From assembly GCA_903813345.2 (NCBI GenBank), contig CAIIXF020000008.1, positions 2,553,341-2,617,340 of the forward strand: a stretch of 64,000 nt of DNA, in the 5' to 3' direction. Both the position numbers and the translations under genes were made by a program. The stretch comes from Owenia fusiformis (Eukaryota > Annelida > Polychaeta > Sabellida > Oweniidae). Below are positions 1 through 11,599 of the stretch, piece by piece (position 1 is the stretch's first letter; each line of letters begins with the position of its first letter). A model generated the notes under the pieces. That model was not told the origin of the DNA. It did no database searches and saw only the letters and a program-made list of their open reading frames with translations.

Positions 1-477
1 CATATCTCAGAAAAAGTCATACTTTATTCCTAGTCCTTGCTGTACCTGTCTACTGGCATACCTCATGGACCTTTATCCCCATACATGTATACCTGTAGAT
101 GTGATGTTGACTGCATATGGATATATTGCATATATATTTACAACAAGATTGAAAAATACCTGGAACCAAAGCTGGAATAAACAATGCTATAGACTCCTCA
201 CTTTGACAATGTATGTCTGATCAATTAGCTTTCACTGTGTCATATAGATGTCTCACTTTAAAACATTAAGGGATGTACCAGATCTGATCAATTAGCTTTC
301 ACTTTGTCATATAGATGTCTCACTTGAAAACTTTTAGGGGTGTACTAGAATAAAACCCTAACATAACATGAGTACACTACAAATTTTACAGAATCTATGT
401 TTTTGTTAGAAGTTTCCATTGTAAAAACGATTTATATCATCATTAAATCGAATTGCCCGTGAATTCAATCGATTTTT
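1..477. other. intergenic, short tandem duplication
   Basis: No gene is seen. A block of about 60 bases beginning TGATCAATTAGCTTTCAC occurs at about 219-279 and again, slightly diverged, at 286-345. Confidence 0.6.
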
Positions 478-567
478 ATGATGAATTTACTGCCTTGTGA
501 AACATGGAATAATTCGTTACAAAATATATTTGTGAGACACCATAAACGTTGGGGCGAGTTTTTGAAG
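478..567 (+). CDS. possible short coding exon of unknown gene
   Basis: Two in-frame ATGs (478, 481) open 30 codons (MMNLLPCETWNNSLQNIF...RWGEFLK) that run into a strong donor, TTGAAG|GTAAGT, in phase 0. I recognise no family and cannot find a partner exon downstream. It could be a 5' exon of an unrelated gene, an upstream exon of the MAP10 transcript, or chance. Confidence 0.25.
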
Positions 568-1347
568 GTAAGTACACGTAATGTTTGTCGTGGTTTAACA
601 ATATAATGGCTATTATTGGAGGTTTAATGAGGTGCTCGGATATCCCCACAGCCCATGCTCGGATATCCCTACATGCTCGGATGTACCCTCATCCAATTTT
701 GAACCTTTAATAGGTCATTAGTTCGGTATTTTTAGGGATGCATCAACAATCTTCACACCATTTTACTTCAAAAACACGTTTCTATTTATAGGATCAATAT
801 CATTAAACAAAACGGGACTCTCATTACTCGAGGAGCATTTTTTTGTCAAGGTGCTCGGATAATGACGTACGGACTCTAAATGATGAGGAAAAATGAAAAA
901 TGACCTGGATGATTGTTGACAGACGAATCATGAGAAGTTCATAGATTTCGATAACAAAATTTGGTCAATATGATGGCATCGAGATCAACATAATGCAAAA
1001 TATAAATTGATTTCACTTACTATTACCTAGACATCAAAATATCCACTAACATAAATCATGCCTCTCTTGCAAATTTTTCAACATGGCGCCATCGCTGTCC
1101 GTAGTCACCTGACCGATTTCGACCAATCAATTGCGGAGACACACATAGCCTCATTTCCAAATTGGAGGGAATTCCCAAATATTCTAAAATATCTCTGCAA
1201 GATTTCTCATGAATTTCTTCGGAATACAACTACAGCATGAAAGGAATTGGACAACTAGGGTGCTTAGTTTTGTCTTGGTGTAATTCTGAACAGATTGGCA
1301 CCATTCAATACTGACGGATTTTGGATAATTTCTTGAGAACCCTGAAA
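568..1347. other. MAP10 upstream region
   Basis: No supported gene. The motif TGCTCGGAT recurs four times between about 633 and 860. The last 250 bases presumably hold the MAP10 promoter and 5' UTR; no clear TATA box is seen. Confidence 0.4.
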
Positions 1348-3694
1348 ATGGCAACCCCAAAATCGTTATTTTCACTGGAAATCGTTGTTGACAAACTGAT
1401 CCTTCCAAATTCAGTGTGCAGATTTCCAGCTGTGGCATTCAGACTTCTAGACTTTCCCACATTGATTATTTATCATATTGAACAAGAACTGGCAGATGAC
1501 ATACGTTCAAAGATAACAGTTGATCGTTATTTTGAAGTGCCACAACAATTGAATGAACTCAAAGATCGTAATGGATATTTTGTAATGAAGAAGGGAAAGA
1601 CATGTTTGTTTAAAATGGCAGTAGAAACGTTACATGGACATCTGACAAATACGCCATTGTATGTCATGATAATTGATACATTTCCAACAACTCCAAAGTT
1701 GATAGGAAGTTGCACTATCTCTCTGTGTGACATCATTAGTAACATTGTGACAGATATTGAACATCTAGGATTATCCGTGCCATCTTCTCATGGTGACAAG
1801 GGAACTTTCTCAATATTGAATCTAATGGGGAGCGATATTGGGAAGATTACCTTAGGCTACAGGATTCTAAGTCTTGGTGCTAGTTTGTTACCTCACATCC
1901 CCGACAGTGCAATATCAAAACAATCCAGCCAAATAAAGGATGAACCTGCAGATATTGCTCAACCAACAAGTATTAATGATGCAGAAATAGCTGTCAAAAC
2001 TGCTGACATTGTACTACAAGATATAGAATCTGCAGTTAAGCCAGTTAATATTGTGCTCTCTGATAAAGACGACTTGAAAGTTAAACCCTCTCAAAGTGAC
2101 ACATCAACCCAAACTAAATCATCAAAACCTTTGAAAGCCGAGTCAATTGAAGTTGATGACAATGTTGATGATCTAATTATTCCCAACATTGTTTGCCCAC
2201 CACCCTTGTTTTACAATGCACATGCGGGGGATGCAGCTATGAAATATGAAAAGATGAAAGCGTATGACAGGGCTATTACCAAGGAAGCTATTGAGCCACC
2301 AAAGAAGGCATGGGATGATATGGACATAGACCAATCAATTGATGATGAGCACAGTGTATCAGATGAGAGCTTTGCATCATCAATTGAGACTGACTCTATA
2401 AAAGAATCTGGACTCACATTGAATGAGTTTCAATTTAACCAGGCTACACAAACACTCACTAATCAACCACCAAGGTCTAGCATAAAAAGGAAAACAATTG
2501 TTAAACATGTCCCAAGCGCTGAGGTTCAACACATTGAAGTCAACCCTCAAGCTCAACAAGCTCAGCACCCTTTTCCATATTTAAGTCCTAATCTGATGAC
2601 CCAATTTGGTAATTTTCCAGTGCTCGGTGCCTTGATCAATGAAATAGTAAAGCTTCAACCAGGTGCTATACCTCCAATCTATCCTGACACTAAGTCTCTT
2701 GTGCAGCCAACTCAGCATAAACCTCTGCATAAGCATCAACACCATAAAGCTAAGGGATCAACTAAACATGATGCTGTCCCTAATAGAACAAAAGAGCACC
2801 AAGATCAGTTTTTATCACGAATGGCAAGACCAAAGATGCAAACCATGGGTCCTAAATCTCCTGTCCCTAAAACAAAAAGCTGGATACGAACTGCACCTGT
2901 ATATGGTGTAAAGAAAACTAAGCTTCAATATGCCATGACAAACACACAACGAATGCGTCTAATGAAGAATAACCCAACCCTATTAAAAACATTAGAAGCA
3001 CAAGAGAAACATAAACAGGAAATACAAGGTCTAGAGGTCAACTTTGATCACTTGAACTTCAGCACAGAAATCAGTCACCATAGTGACAATGTGTATGATG
3101 AAGATAATCACACACCAGGGGAGAACACCAGATCTCAAACTCTACAGGCTGTTGAGGAAGCATATAGGGATGCCCTCTCCAAGAGAGACAACACATTGGA
3201 ACATACAGATCCCTCTGTTAAACCTGCTCCAGTACCAAGGAAATCTCTTGCTCACTCACAACCAGACCATCCATTGCCATCACCAAGACAATCAAAATCA
3301 AAATCTAAAAATCCACCACAAGTCGATATGTTAAAAAATGTTGAGCTCTTTAGCACAACTGAAGGTACGTTGAAATACCAGACAATTAATACTCCTGTGA
3401 ATGATTTGGACCATTCAGATCAGTCAAACTCAAATCATATGGAGCCTCCTATGTCAGTAAATAAGGACAGGATTGCTCCTGGTATTGACTCTGTGGATTA
3501 TGAAGGAGAGCTACAGGGGAGCCACAATAGAAAGAGTTCTATGGATTATTCAGAGAATCTACAGGGTGACCCAAGTAGACGTAGTTCCAGAAGTATAGAG
3601 GTTCATATTCCATCAGCTTCAATGAATGAGTCTGAGTATAGTGACACTGATGCAACTGATGACCTCACTGAAGAAGGTGGTCCTACACCTTTAG
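1348..3694 (+). CDS. MAP10: MAP10 coding exon 1
   Basis: This large first coding exon carries the conserved N-terminal domain and most of the basic tail. The donor is TTTAG|GTAAGG and splits a Gly codon (phase 1). Reading through the donor gives a short alternative tail ending at the stop at 3730-3732, so an unspliced isoform would still encode about 794 residues. Confidence 0.88.
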
Positions 3695-5975
3695 GTAAGG
3701 AAGAGGCTAATGACATTTGGTTTGAAACTTAATATGGCCACATTGAATAATATTGTACTTTTTGTCCTGTAAATATGGGCAGCTAAAATCATTGTAAAAC
3801 TTGTAAAAAAATTGGAATAGTTGTTTAGTACATCAGACTATGTATATAGTTTATTAGATATGAAAAGTAATTAAATGTGTACTTCCCATGTTCATTCAGG
3901 TAAAACTAAGAATATAAATAACCCAGGATTCCCTGCCAATGATGGCCCCTCACCGCCACACACACTTGAAAGCACGGCTGCCACACCCAGGTACTCTGAT
4001 GAATTTGATGCTGATGATCCAGAACATAATAATGTACTAGGGAAAACAAAAACAACTGCTCAGGTATGAATAAAATATTATCACATCGAACACCTGTTTT
4101 CATTGGTGTTTTCATCATCGTTCGCTAACATAAATCAACATCAGGTTCCAGAGGATAAACATTTTTTAAAGTAAAATTTACTTCACATGTTGCAGGCATC
4201 CTCTTGGCACACTGCATTTTAATGAGAATTCGCAAAAAAACAGAACCCAAAAACATCACTTCTAAATTGGATTAACGGTGCCCTTGTGTAAAACTGACTT
4301 CTTTAGCCCTTGAGAGGTTGATGTGACAATGGAAGGAACATCTATATCTAAAGTACAACAAACTAATAAAGCCAAATCACAATATTATTGAATTGAAAAG
4401 GTTGATTTACACTCATAAATATTGTATATAGATCCTCCAAATTCATTAAAAAGGCTTATATACAATTGACCTTTTGCGATCAGAATTCAGGAATTTTGTT
4501 TATGGCTACTGTTGTCACGTATTTTGTCTTATTGCTGTGACGTCATATAGAAATGATATTAGACATGATGGAATCACGAAATGGAGGACACGTGGCAGTT
4601 TTGAGCTAAAAATATTGTCGTTTCTTTTATGAAAACCATGGGTGGGACATTTACCAGGTATGCCGATTTGACTAGATCATGACTATATCTATATATGTGC
4701 AAAGTTTGGATGAAATTCATACTAAAAATCGATGCCTATAAACGCCCCCCGTTTTTGTCAAAATCGGGGGGCGCTTAACCGCTATCTTAATCATGTCAGT
4801 AAGATCTCAGACTTGGTATGTGCTTAGGCTGAATGTTGATCTAGTCAAATCGAACACTTTCGTGAAAATTAAATCAATAAAGCACGAAATATAGAAGATA
4901 ATCTCTCAAAATCAAGCATCTAAAGCTGGATGACCTAATTGTGACGTCACTAAAAGATAGAATCTATTCGGTGATCGCAAATCATCAATTCACCAAATTA
5001 AATAGCGCCAAAATAATCCAGTTTGCAATATCTTGATTTTACTGCACTCATTTTGAAATAATCTTTTATGGCACCACCACAAGTGGTGACATAATTGTTA
5101 TAGTGTCAAACTTTTTGTGGACTGTGTTCGGCAGTCGGTGTCTGTAACTAACAAATGCCAGGTGGTGACATTTTGCATGTTAATACCTTGTTTATCTTAG
5201 CCTGTAGCCAACATATGTAGTCAAGTTACCCTTCACACTACACGAGAGCTCCATTTGAGATGATTATGACCTAATCAACATCAAAACTATTAATTCATCT
5301 GCCATAGTCGATGGGAAGAAGTGTAGCTAGCCTTTTGTAATTAGAAAAAGGAAAGTAACTACTACTGTTATACATGTAAATTCATTTAACATCAGATTCA
5401 ATTTGTAGTGTTTGTTTCTGTTGCAACAGGTTTATATAATATATATACACATGTTGCAGGCTCGAGTATCACCCCCTCCCACAAGAACTGAAACTCCAGG
5501 ATACTCGGATGACTTTGAACCCGATGAGCCCCAGCTACAGCGCTATATACCTCCAACAGACTCTGAAACTGAAGGTGATGAAACGTTCCACTCTGCTGAC
5601 TCAAACACTGTTAAATCTGACACTAAACAGGACACAAAAGCTAAAAGTAACATCAATCCACCTAAACTTTCAAACAAATCTCCCACCCCGGCTATGAGAC
5701 GGTCAACGAAGACAGACGAGCCTGTGACAGTCAGCCAATCATTTGATAGCAACTTTTCAGAGGAGTTTAAAATCAAACAAGAAATGTGGAAGAAAAGACG
5801 TGAACAATTTAATGAACATCGTGAATCTGCTAATACTGACTCAATGAGTTCGTATTTGCCGTCAGATGTTGATAATATGTCAGATATTAGTGCTATAAGC
5901 GGAAATGTACCATCTTATAGGGAGTCATCCGTCAGAAATATCATACCCGCTAATAAACTTGGATACACTACGTAA
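1348..5975 (+). CDS. MAP10: MAP10-like microtubule-associated protein (3 coding exons)
   Basis: The predicted CDS joins 1348-3694, 3900-4063 and 5460-5975 and encodes 1008 residues. Family knowledge: vertebrate MAP10 (KIAA1383) binds microtubules and acts in spindle/midbody stability and cytokinesis. Seen: the N-terminus carries LFSLEIVVDKLILPNS and FPAVAFRLLDFPTLII, the hallmark opening of the MAP10 N-terminal domain (about residues 1-190). A middle block near residue 407 reads HPFPYLSP...FPVLGALINEIVKLQ. The rest is a long low-complexity tail rich in Ser, Pro, Lys and Gln, ending in two YSD(D/E)F acidic motifs. The ATG at 1348 (AAAATGG) is preferred because the open frame upstream begins only with TTG. 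Both introns have GT-AG ends with matching phase (1, then 0). Length is slightly above the roughly 900-residue human protein. I am confident of the family and less sure that no small exon is missed in the 1.4-kb second intron. Confidence 0.88.
3900..4063 (+). CDS. MAP10: MAP10 coding exon 2
   Basis: The acceptor is TTCATTCAG and the donor CTCAG|GTATGA. It completes the split Gly codon (GGT), then encodes KTKNINNPGFP and the acidic motif PRYSDEFDADDPE. It exits in phase 0. Confidence 0.82.
4470..4990. mobile_element. palindromic MITE-like element in MAP10 intron 2
   Basis: Nested inverted repeats surround a GC-rich hairpin. The outer pair is TTTTGCGATCA (about 4473) and TGATCGCAAA (about 4973). 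TGTGACGTCA occurs on both sides. The inner pair is CGATTTGACTAGATCA (about 4664) and TGATCTAGTCAAATCG (about 4838). The core hairpin is CGCCCCCCG/CGGGGGGCG at about 4743-4774. This looks like a non-autonomous inverted-repeat element; no clear target duplication was identified. Confidence 0.5.
5067..5194. mobile_element. short copy of the GTCACCACC-ended repeat family
   Basis: It begins GGCACCACCACAAGTGGTGA, a hairpin, then ATAATTGTTATAGT. It ends AGGTGGTGACATTTTGCATG...CCTTG. Both ends match the 1.3-kb element at 16714-18015, but the tandem core is missing. Confidence 0.6.
5460..5975 (+). CDS. MAP10: MAP10 coding exon 3 (terminal)
   Basis: The acceptor ATGTTGCAG is followed in frame by ARVSPPPTRTETPGYSDDFEPDEP, the acidic YSDDFE motif related to the one in exon 2. 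A Lys/Arg-rich helix (QEMWKKRREQFNEHRE) and the C-terminus NKLGYTT follow before TAA. No AATAAA is seen in the 205 bases before the foldback element begins at 6181. Confidence 0.85.
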   Translation, partial: ARVSPPPTRTETPGYSDDFEPDEPQLQRYIPPTDSETEGDETFHSADSNTVKSDTKQDTKAKSNINPPKLSNKSPTPAMRRSTKTDEPVTVSQSFDSNFSEEFKIKQEMWKKRREQFNEHRESANTDSMSSYLPSDVDNMSDISAISGNVPSYRESSVRNIIPANKLGYTT

Positions 5976-6299
5976 AAGTAAAAACATGATTGTGACATGA
6001 TCATTATGCTTTTGCCACTTAGTGAAAGATTGATATCACATCTATTTGGCATTTGGCATATAACAGAGGTTTCTAAAGAAGTGGAGATGTAGATGTAGGA
6101 CTGTAGGAGTGTTTCCTGATTCAAAATCCTAAGTCTCATGGCAGAGTTTTTATTTTAACATGTTTAATTGCTCCGATGGTATATATATCAAGATTTAGGG
6201 ACAAAAATTTATGTCATTTTAAAGTAAAGCTTTTTTTCTTTACAATGACGAGTTGAGAAATTTAAAAACATCCCACTTACTGAACTTTTAAACTTTTAA

Positions 6300-9200
6300 G
6301 GCATGTATTTTCAAAAAGCTTTACATTGGCGATATTCCATTACATTCTTGGACTTTGATTATTTTACGATTTAAAGTTGTGAACTTTTATATCAGGCATT
6401 TCAAATAGCTTTACATTGGCGATATTCCATTACATTCTTGGACTTTGATTATTTTACGATTGAAAGTTGTGAACTTTTATATCAGGCATTTCAAATAGCT
6501 TTACATTGGCCATATTCCTCTACATTCTTGGACTTTCAATATTTTACGATCTGAAGAGGTGAACTTTTACAGCATGCATTTTCAAAAAGCTTTACATTGG
6601 CCATATTCCTTTACATTCTTGGACTTAGAATATTTCACGAAGCAAAGTTGTGAACTTTTTATGCAGGCATTTTCAAAAAGCTTTACATTGGCGAAATTCC
6701 ATTACATTCTTGGACTTAGATTATTTTGCGATTAAAAGTTGTGAACTTTTATAGCATGCATTTTCAAAAAGCTTTACAATGGCCATTTTCCTTTACATTC
6801 TTGGACTAAGATTATTTTACGATATAGAGAACTGAAATTTATGGCATGCATTTTCAAAAAGCTTTACATTGGCCATTTTACTTTACATTCTTGGACTTAG
6901 AATATTTTGCGAGTGAAAGTTGTTAACTTTTATAGCATGCATTTTCAAAAACCTTTACATTGGCCATATTCCTTTACATTCTTGGACTTAGATTATTTTA
7001 CGATGTAAACTTGAAAAATTTTAAGATATGTATTTTCAAAAAGCTTTACATTGGCCATATTCCTTTACATTCTTGGACTTATATTATTTTACGATATATA
7101 CATGTACATGATAACTCTTAAGGCATGTATTTTCAAAAAGCTTTACATTGGCCATTTTCCTTTACATTCTTGGACTTAGAATATTTCACGAAACAAAGTC
7201 ATGAACTTTTTATGCAGGCATTTTCAAAAAGCTTTACATTGGCGAAATTCCATTACATTCTTGGACTTAGATTATTTTGCGATTGAAAGTTGTGAACTTT
7301 TAAACATGCATTTTCAAAAAGCTTTACATTGGCCACATTCCTTTACATTCTTGGACTTTGATTATTTTACGATTGAAAGTTGTGAACTTTTATATCAGGC
7401 ATTTCAAATAGCTTTACATTGGCCATATTCCTTTACATTCTTGGACTTTCAATATTTTACGATCTGAAGAGGTGAACTTTTACAGCATGCATTTTCAAAA
7501 AGCTTTACATTGGCCATATTCCTTTACATTCCTGGACTTAGAATATTTCACGAAGCAAAGTTGTGAACTTTTTATGCAGGCATTTTCAAAAAGCTTTACA
7601 TTGGCGAAATTCCATTACATTCTTGGACTTAGATTATTTTGCGATTAAAAGTTGTGAACTTTTATAGCATGCATTTTCAAAAAGCTTTACAATGGCCATT
7701 TTCCTTTACATTCTTGGACTAAGATTATTTTACGATATAGAGAACTGAAATTTATGGCATGCATTTTCAAAAAGCTTTACATTGGCCATTTTACTTTACA
7801 TTCTTGGACTTAGAATATTTTGCGAGTGAAAGTTGTTAACTTTTATAGCATGCATTTTCAAAAACCTTTACATTGGCCATATTCCTTTACATTCTTGGAC
7901 TTAGATTATTTTACGATGTAAACTTGAAAAATTTTAAGATATGTATTTTCAAAAAGCTTTACATTGGCCATATTCCTTTACATTCTTGGACTTAGATTAT
8001 TTTACGATATAAACATGTACATGATAACTCTTAAGGCATGTATTTTCAAAAAGCTTTACATTGGCCATTTTCCTTTACATTCTTGGACTTAGAATATTTC
8101 ACGAAACAAAGTCATGAACTTTTTATGCAGGCATTTTCAAAAAGCTTTACATTGGCGAAATTCCATTACATTCTTGGACTTAGATTATTTTGCGATTGAA
8201 AGTTGTGAACTTTTAAACATGCATTTTCAAAAAGCTTTACATTGGCCACATTCCTTTACATTCTTGGACTTTGATTATTTTACGATTGAAAGTTGTGAAC
8301 TTTTATATCAGGCATTTCAAATAGCTTTACATTGGCCATATTCCTTTACATTCTTGGACTTTCAATATTTTACGATCTGAAGAGGTGAACTTTTACAGCA
8401 TGCATTTTCAAAAAGCTTTACATTGGCCATATTCCTTTACATTCCTGGACTTAGAATATTTCACGAAGCAAAGTTGTGAACTTTTTATGCAGGCATTTTC
8501 AAAAAGCTTTACATTGGCGAAATTCCATTACATTCTTGGACTTAGATTATTTTACGATTAAAAGTTGTGAACTTTTATAGCATGCATTTTCAAAAAGCTT
8601 TACAATGGCCATTTTCCTTTACATTCTTGGACTAAGATTATTTTACGATATAGAGAACTGAAATTTATGGCATGCATTTTCAAAAAGCTTTACACTGGCC
8701 ATTTTACTTTACATTCTTGGACTTAGAATATTTTGCGAGTGAAAGTTGTTAACTTTTATAGCATGCATTTTCAAAAACCTTTACATTGGCCATATTCCTT
8801 TACATTCTTGGACTTAGATTATTTTACGATGTAAACTTGAAAAATTTTAAGATATGTATTTTCAAAAAGCTTTACATTGGCCATATTCCTTTACATTCTT
8901 GGACTTAGATTATTTTACGATATATACATGTACATGATAACTCTTAAGGCATGTATTTTCAAAAAGCTTTACATTGGCCATTTTCCTTTACATTCTTGGA
9001 CTTAGAATATTTCACGAAACAAAGTCATGAACTTTTTATGCAGGCATTTTCAAAAAGCTTTACATTGGCGAAATTCCATTACATTCTTGGACTTAGATTA
9101 TTTTGCGATTGAAAGTTGTGAACTTTTAAACATGCATATTCAAAAAGCTTTACATTGGCCACATTCCTTTACATTCTTGGACTTAGATTATTTTACGATC

Positions 9201-10765
9201 TATAGAAGTGAAATTTCATGGCATGCATTTTCAAAAAGCTTTACATTGGCCATTTTCCTTTACATTCTTGGACTTAGAATATTTTGCGATTGAAAGTTGT
9301 GAACTTTTATAGCATGCATTTTCAAAAAGCTTTACATTGGCCATATTCCTTTACATTCTTGGACTTAGATTATTTTACGATATTTACTTGATAACTTTCA
9401 AGGCATGTATTTTCAAAAAGCTTTACATTGGCCATATTCCTTTACATTCCTGGACTTAGAATATTTCACAAAGCGAATTGTGAACTTTTTATGCAGGCAT
9501 TTTCAAAAAGCTTTACATTGGCGAAATTCCATTACATTCTTGGACTTAGTTTATTTTGCGATTGAAAGTTGTGAACTTTTATAGCATGCATTTTCAAAAA
9601 GCTTTACAATGGCCATTTTCCTTTACATTCTTGGACTTAAATTATTTTACGATCTATAGAAGTGAAATTTTATGGCATGCATTTTCAAAAAAGCTTTACA
9701 TTGGCCATTTTCCTTTACATTTATTAACTTAGATTATTTTACGATCTACATGTATAGAAATGAAATTTTATGGCCTGCATTTTCAAAAAGCTTTACATTG
9801 GCCATTTTCCTTTACATTATTGGACTTAGATTATTTTGCGATTGAAAGTTGTGAACTTTTATAGTATGCATTTTCAAAAAGCTTTACATTGGCCATATTC
9901 CTTTACATTCTTGGACTTAGATTATTTTACGATATATACTTGATAACTTTCAAGGCATGTATTTTCAAAAAGCTTTACATTGGCCATATTCCTTTACATT
10001 CTTGGACTTAGAATATTTCACGAAACAAAGTCATGAACTTTTTATGCAGGCATTTTCAAAAAGCTTTACATTGGCCACATTCCTTTACATAGATTATTTT
10101 ACGATCTATAGAAGTGAAATTTTATGGCATGCATTTTCAAAAAGCTTTACATTGGTCATTTTCCTTTACATTCTTGGACTTAAAATATTTTACGATCTAA
10201 CGAGGAGAAATTTTACAGAATGCATTTTCAAAAAGCTTTACATTTGCCATATTCCTTTACATTCTTGGACTTAGAATATTTCACGAAACAAAGTCATGAA
10301 CTTTTTATGCAGGCATTTTCAAAAAGCTTTACATTGGCCATATTCCTTTACATTCTTGGACTTAGAATATTTCATAAAACAAAGTCATGAACTTTTTATG
10401 CAGGCATTTTCAAAAAGCTTTACATTGGCCATTTTCCTTTACATTCTTGGACATAGATTATTTTACGATCTAACGAGGTGAAATTTTATGGCATGCATAT
10501 TCAAAAAGCTTTACATTGGCCATATCCCTTTACATTCTTGGACTTAGATTATTTTACGATCTAACGAGGTGAAATTTTATGGCATGCATTTTCAAAAAGG
10601 TTTACATTGGCCATTTTCCTTTACATTCTTGGACATAGATTATTTTACAATCTACATGTGTAGAAGTGAATTGAAAGTTGTGAACTTTTATAGTATGCAT
10701 TTTCAAAAAGCTTTACAATGGCCATTTTCCTTTACATTCTTGGACTCGGATTATTTTACGATGTA
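6300..10765 (+). repeat. left arm tandem array (~90-bp units, 913-bp higher-order repeat)
   Basis: About 50 diverged units of roughly 90 bp, each with a CATTTTCAAAAAGCTTTACA core and TTCTTGGACTTAGATTATTT. Ten consecutive units form a 913-bp higher-order block repeated about three times: near-identical segments start at 7201, 8114 and 9027. Open frames here (FTFLDLDYF repeats) are products of the array, not genes. Confidence 0.88.
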
Positions 10766-11599
10766 AACCTTGACTTGTTCTTCCCCTTACATGTACCTAC
10801 GTGTACTTCTGAGTAATTTGTAATTAACAATCAAATCAACAAATATTCACATATCATATTAGCAGATGTCTGGCGAAATTACATTACAATAAGATATTCT
10901 GATCGATAGAGTATTTGGTTATAAAACCGGAAGTGTTTTCTCTGAGGTCGGCGCGTCAAATTCCATATATGTATTCTACCTTCGATATTAGTATTGGCCG
11001 GTACATCCTCCCGATTAATATCTATCATTGGGTGCTTTCAACACCATGTTTTTCTAATGTTATCGCAAAATAGTCCATAAAATGAAGGAAATGTTGCAAA
11101 GTTAAGAAATTTGATTTTACCAAAAGAGCTTCTGCGCATGAGTTCTGCGCATGTCAAAAGCCCGTCAAACTTTCTCATTTCTTTTAACATTTCTCGCCTT
11201 TTACACGACTTTCCCACCTGGAATCATACTCTATCATCAAATTAGAAATATAAGGCATAATTTTAGATCGATTTCCAACCATCTCTTGTGAAAGTATTGA
11301 AGATGATCGGGGAAAACAATCCCATCTATTCGAGGGGCTCTCTTGGGGATTTCTTCAATCACTATCAATACTATTGTCTATGCAAGTTCATTTCTATATT
11401 TAGCGATCTTTACTGTATTCTCTCCAATGACATATGTTTTTTACAATTCTACGTGTACTGTACGTCGTGAAAGAACAGAATCCAACAAATACCAAATCTA
11501 AAAGTCAAAATAAGTAGGCTAAAGGAAAGGGGACAGTAAAGCGTGGAAATACATGTACAGCATTCTATGAGAGTTCACAACTTAAATCGTAAAATGAGA
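10766..11599. repeat. foldback element loop region
   Basis: Non-arrayed spacer between the opposed arms. Bases from about 11120 to 11450 share diverged similarity with the MITE at 34923-35523: TTCTGCGCATGTCAA, TTTTACACGACTTT, CTCATCAAATTAGAAATA-like text and TTTACTGTATTCTCTCCAA occur in the same order. No transposase-like frame is seen. Confidence 0.6.

Noticed and set aside
1321-1347. MAP10 start at 1321
   Set aside because: The frame there begins with TTG; the first ATG, in good Kozak context, is at 1348.
7201-10766. Several 60-105-codon frames with FTFLDLDYF repeats
   Set aside because: They are frames through the foldback left-arm array, identical at 913-base steps, with no start context or gene structure.
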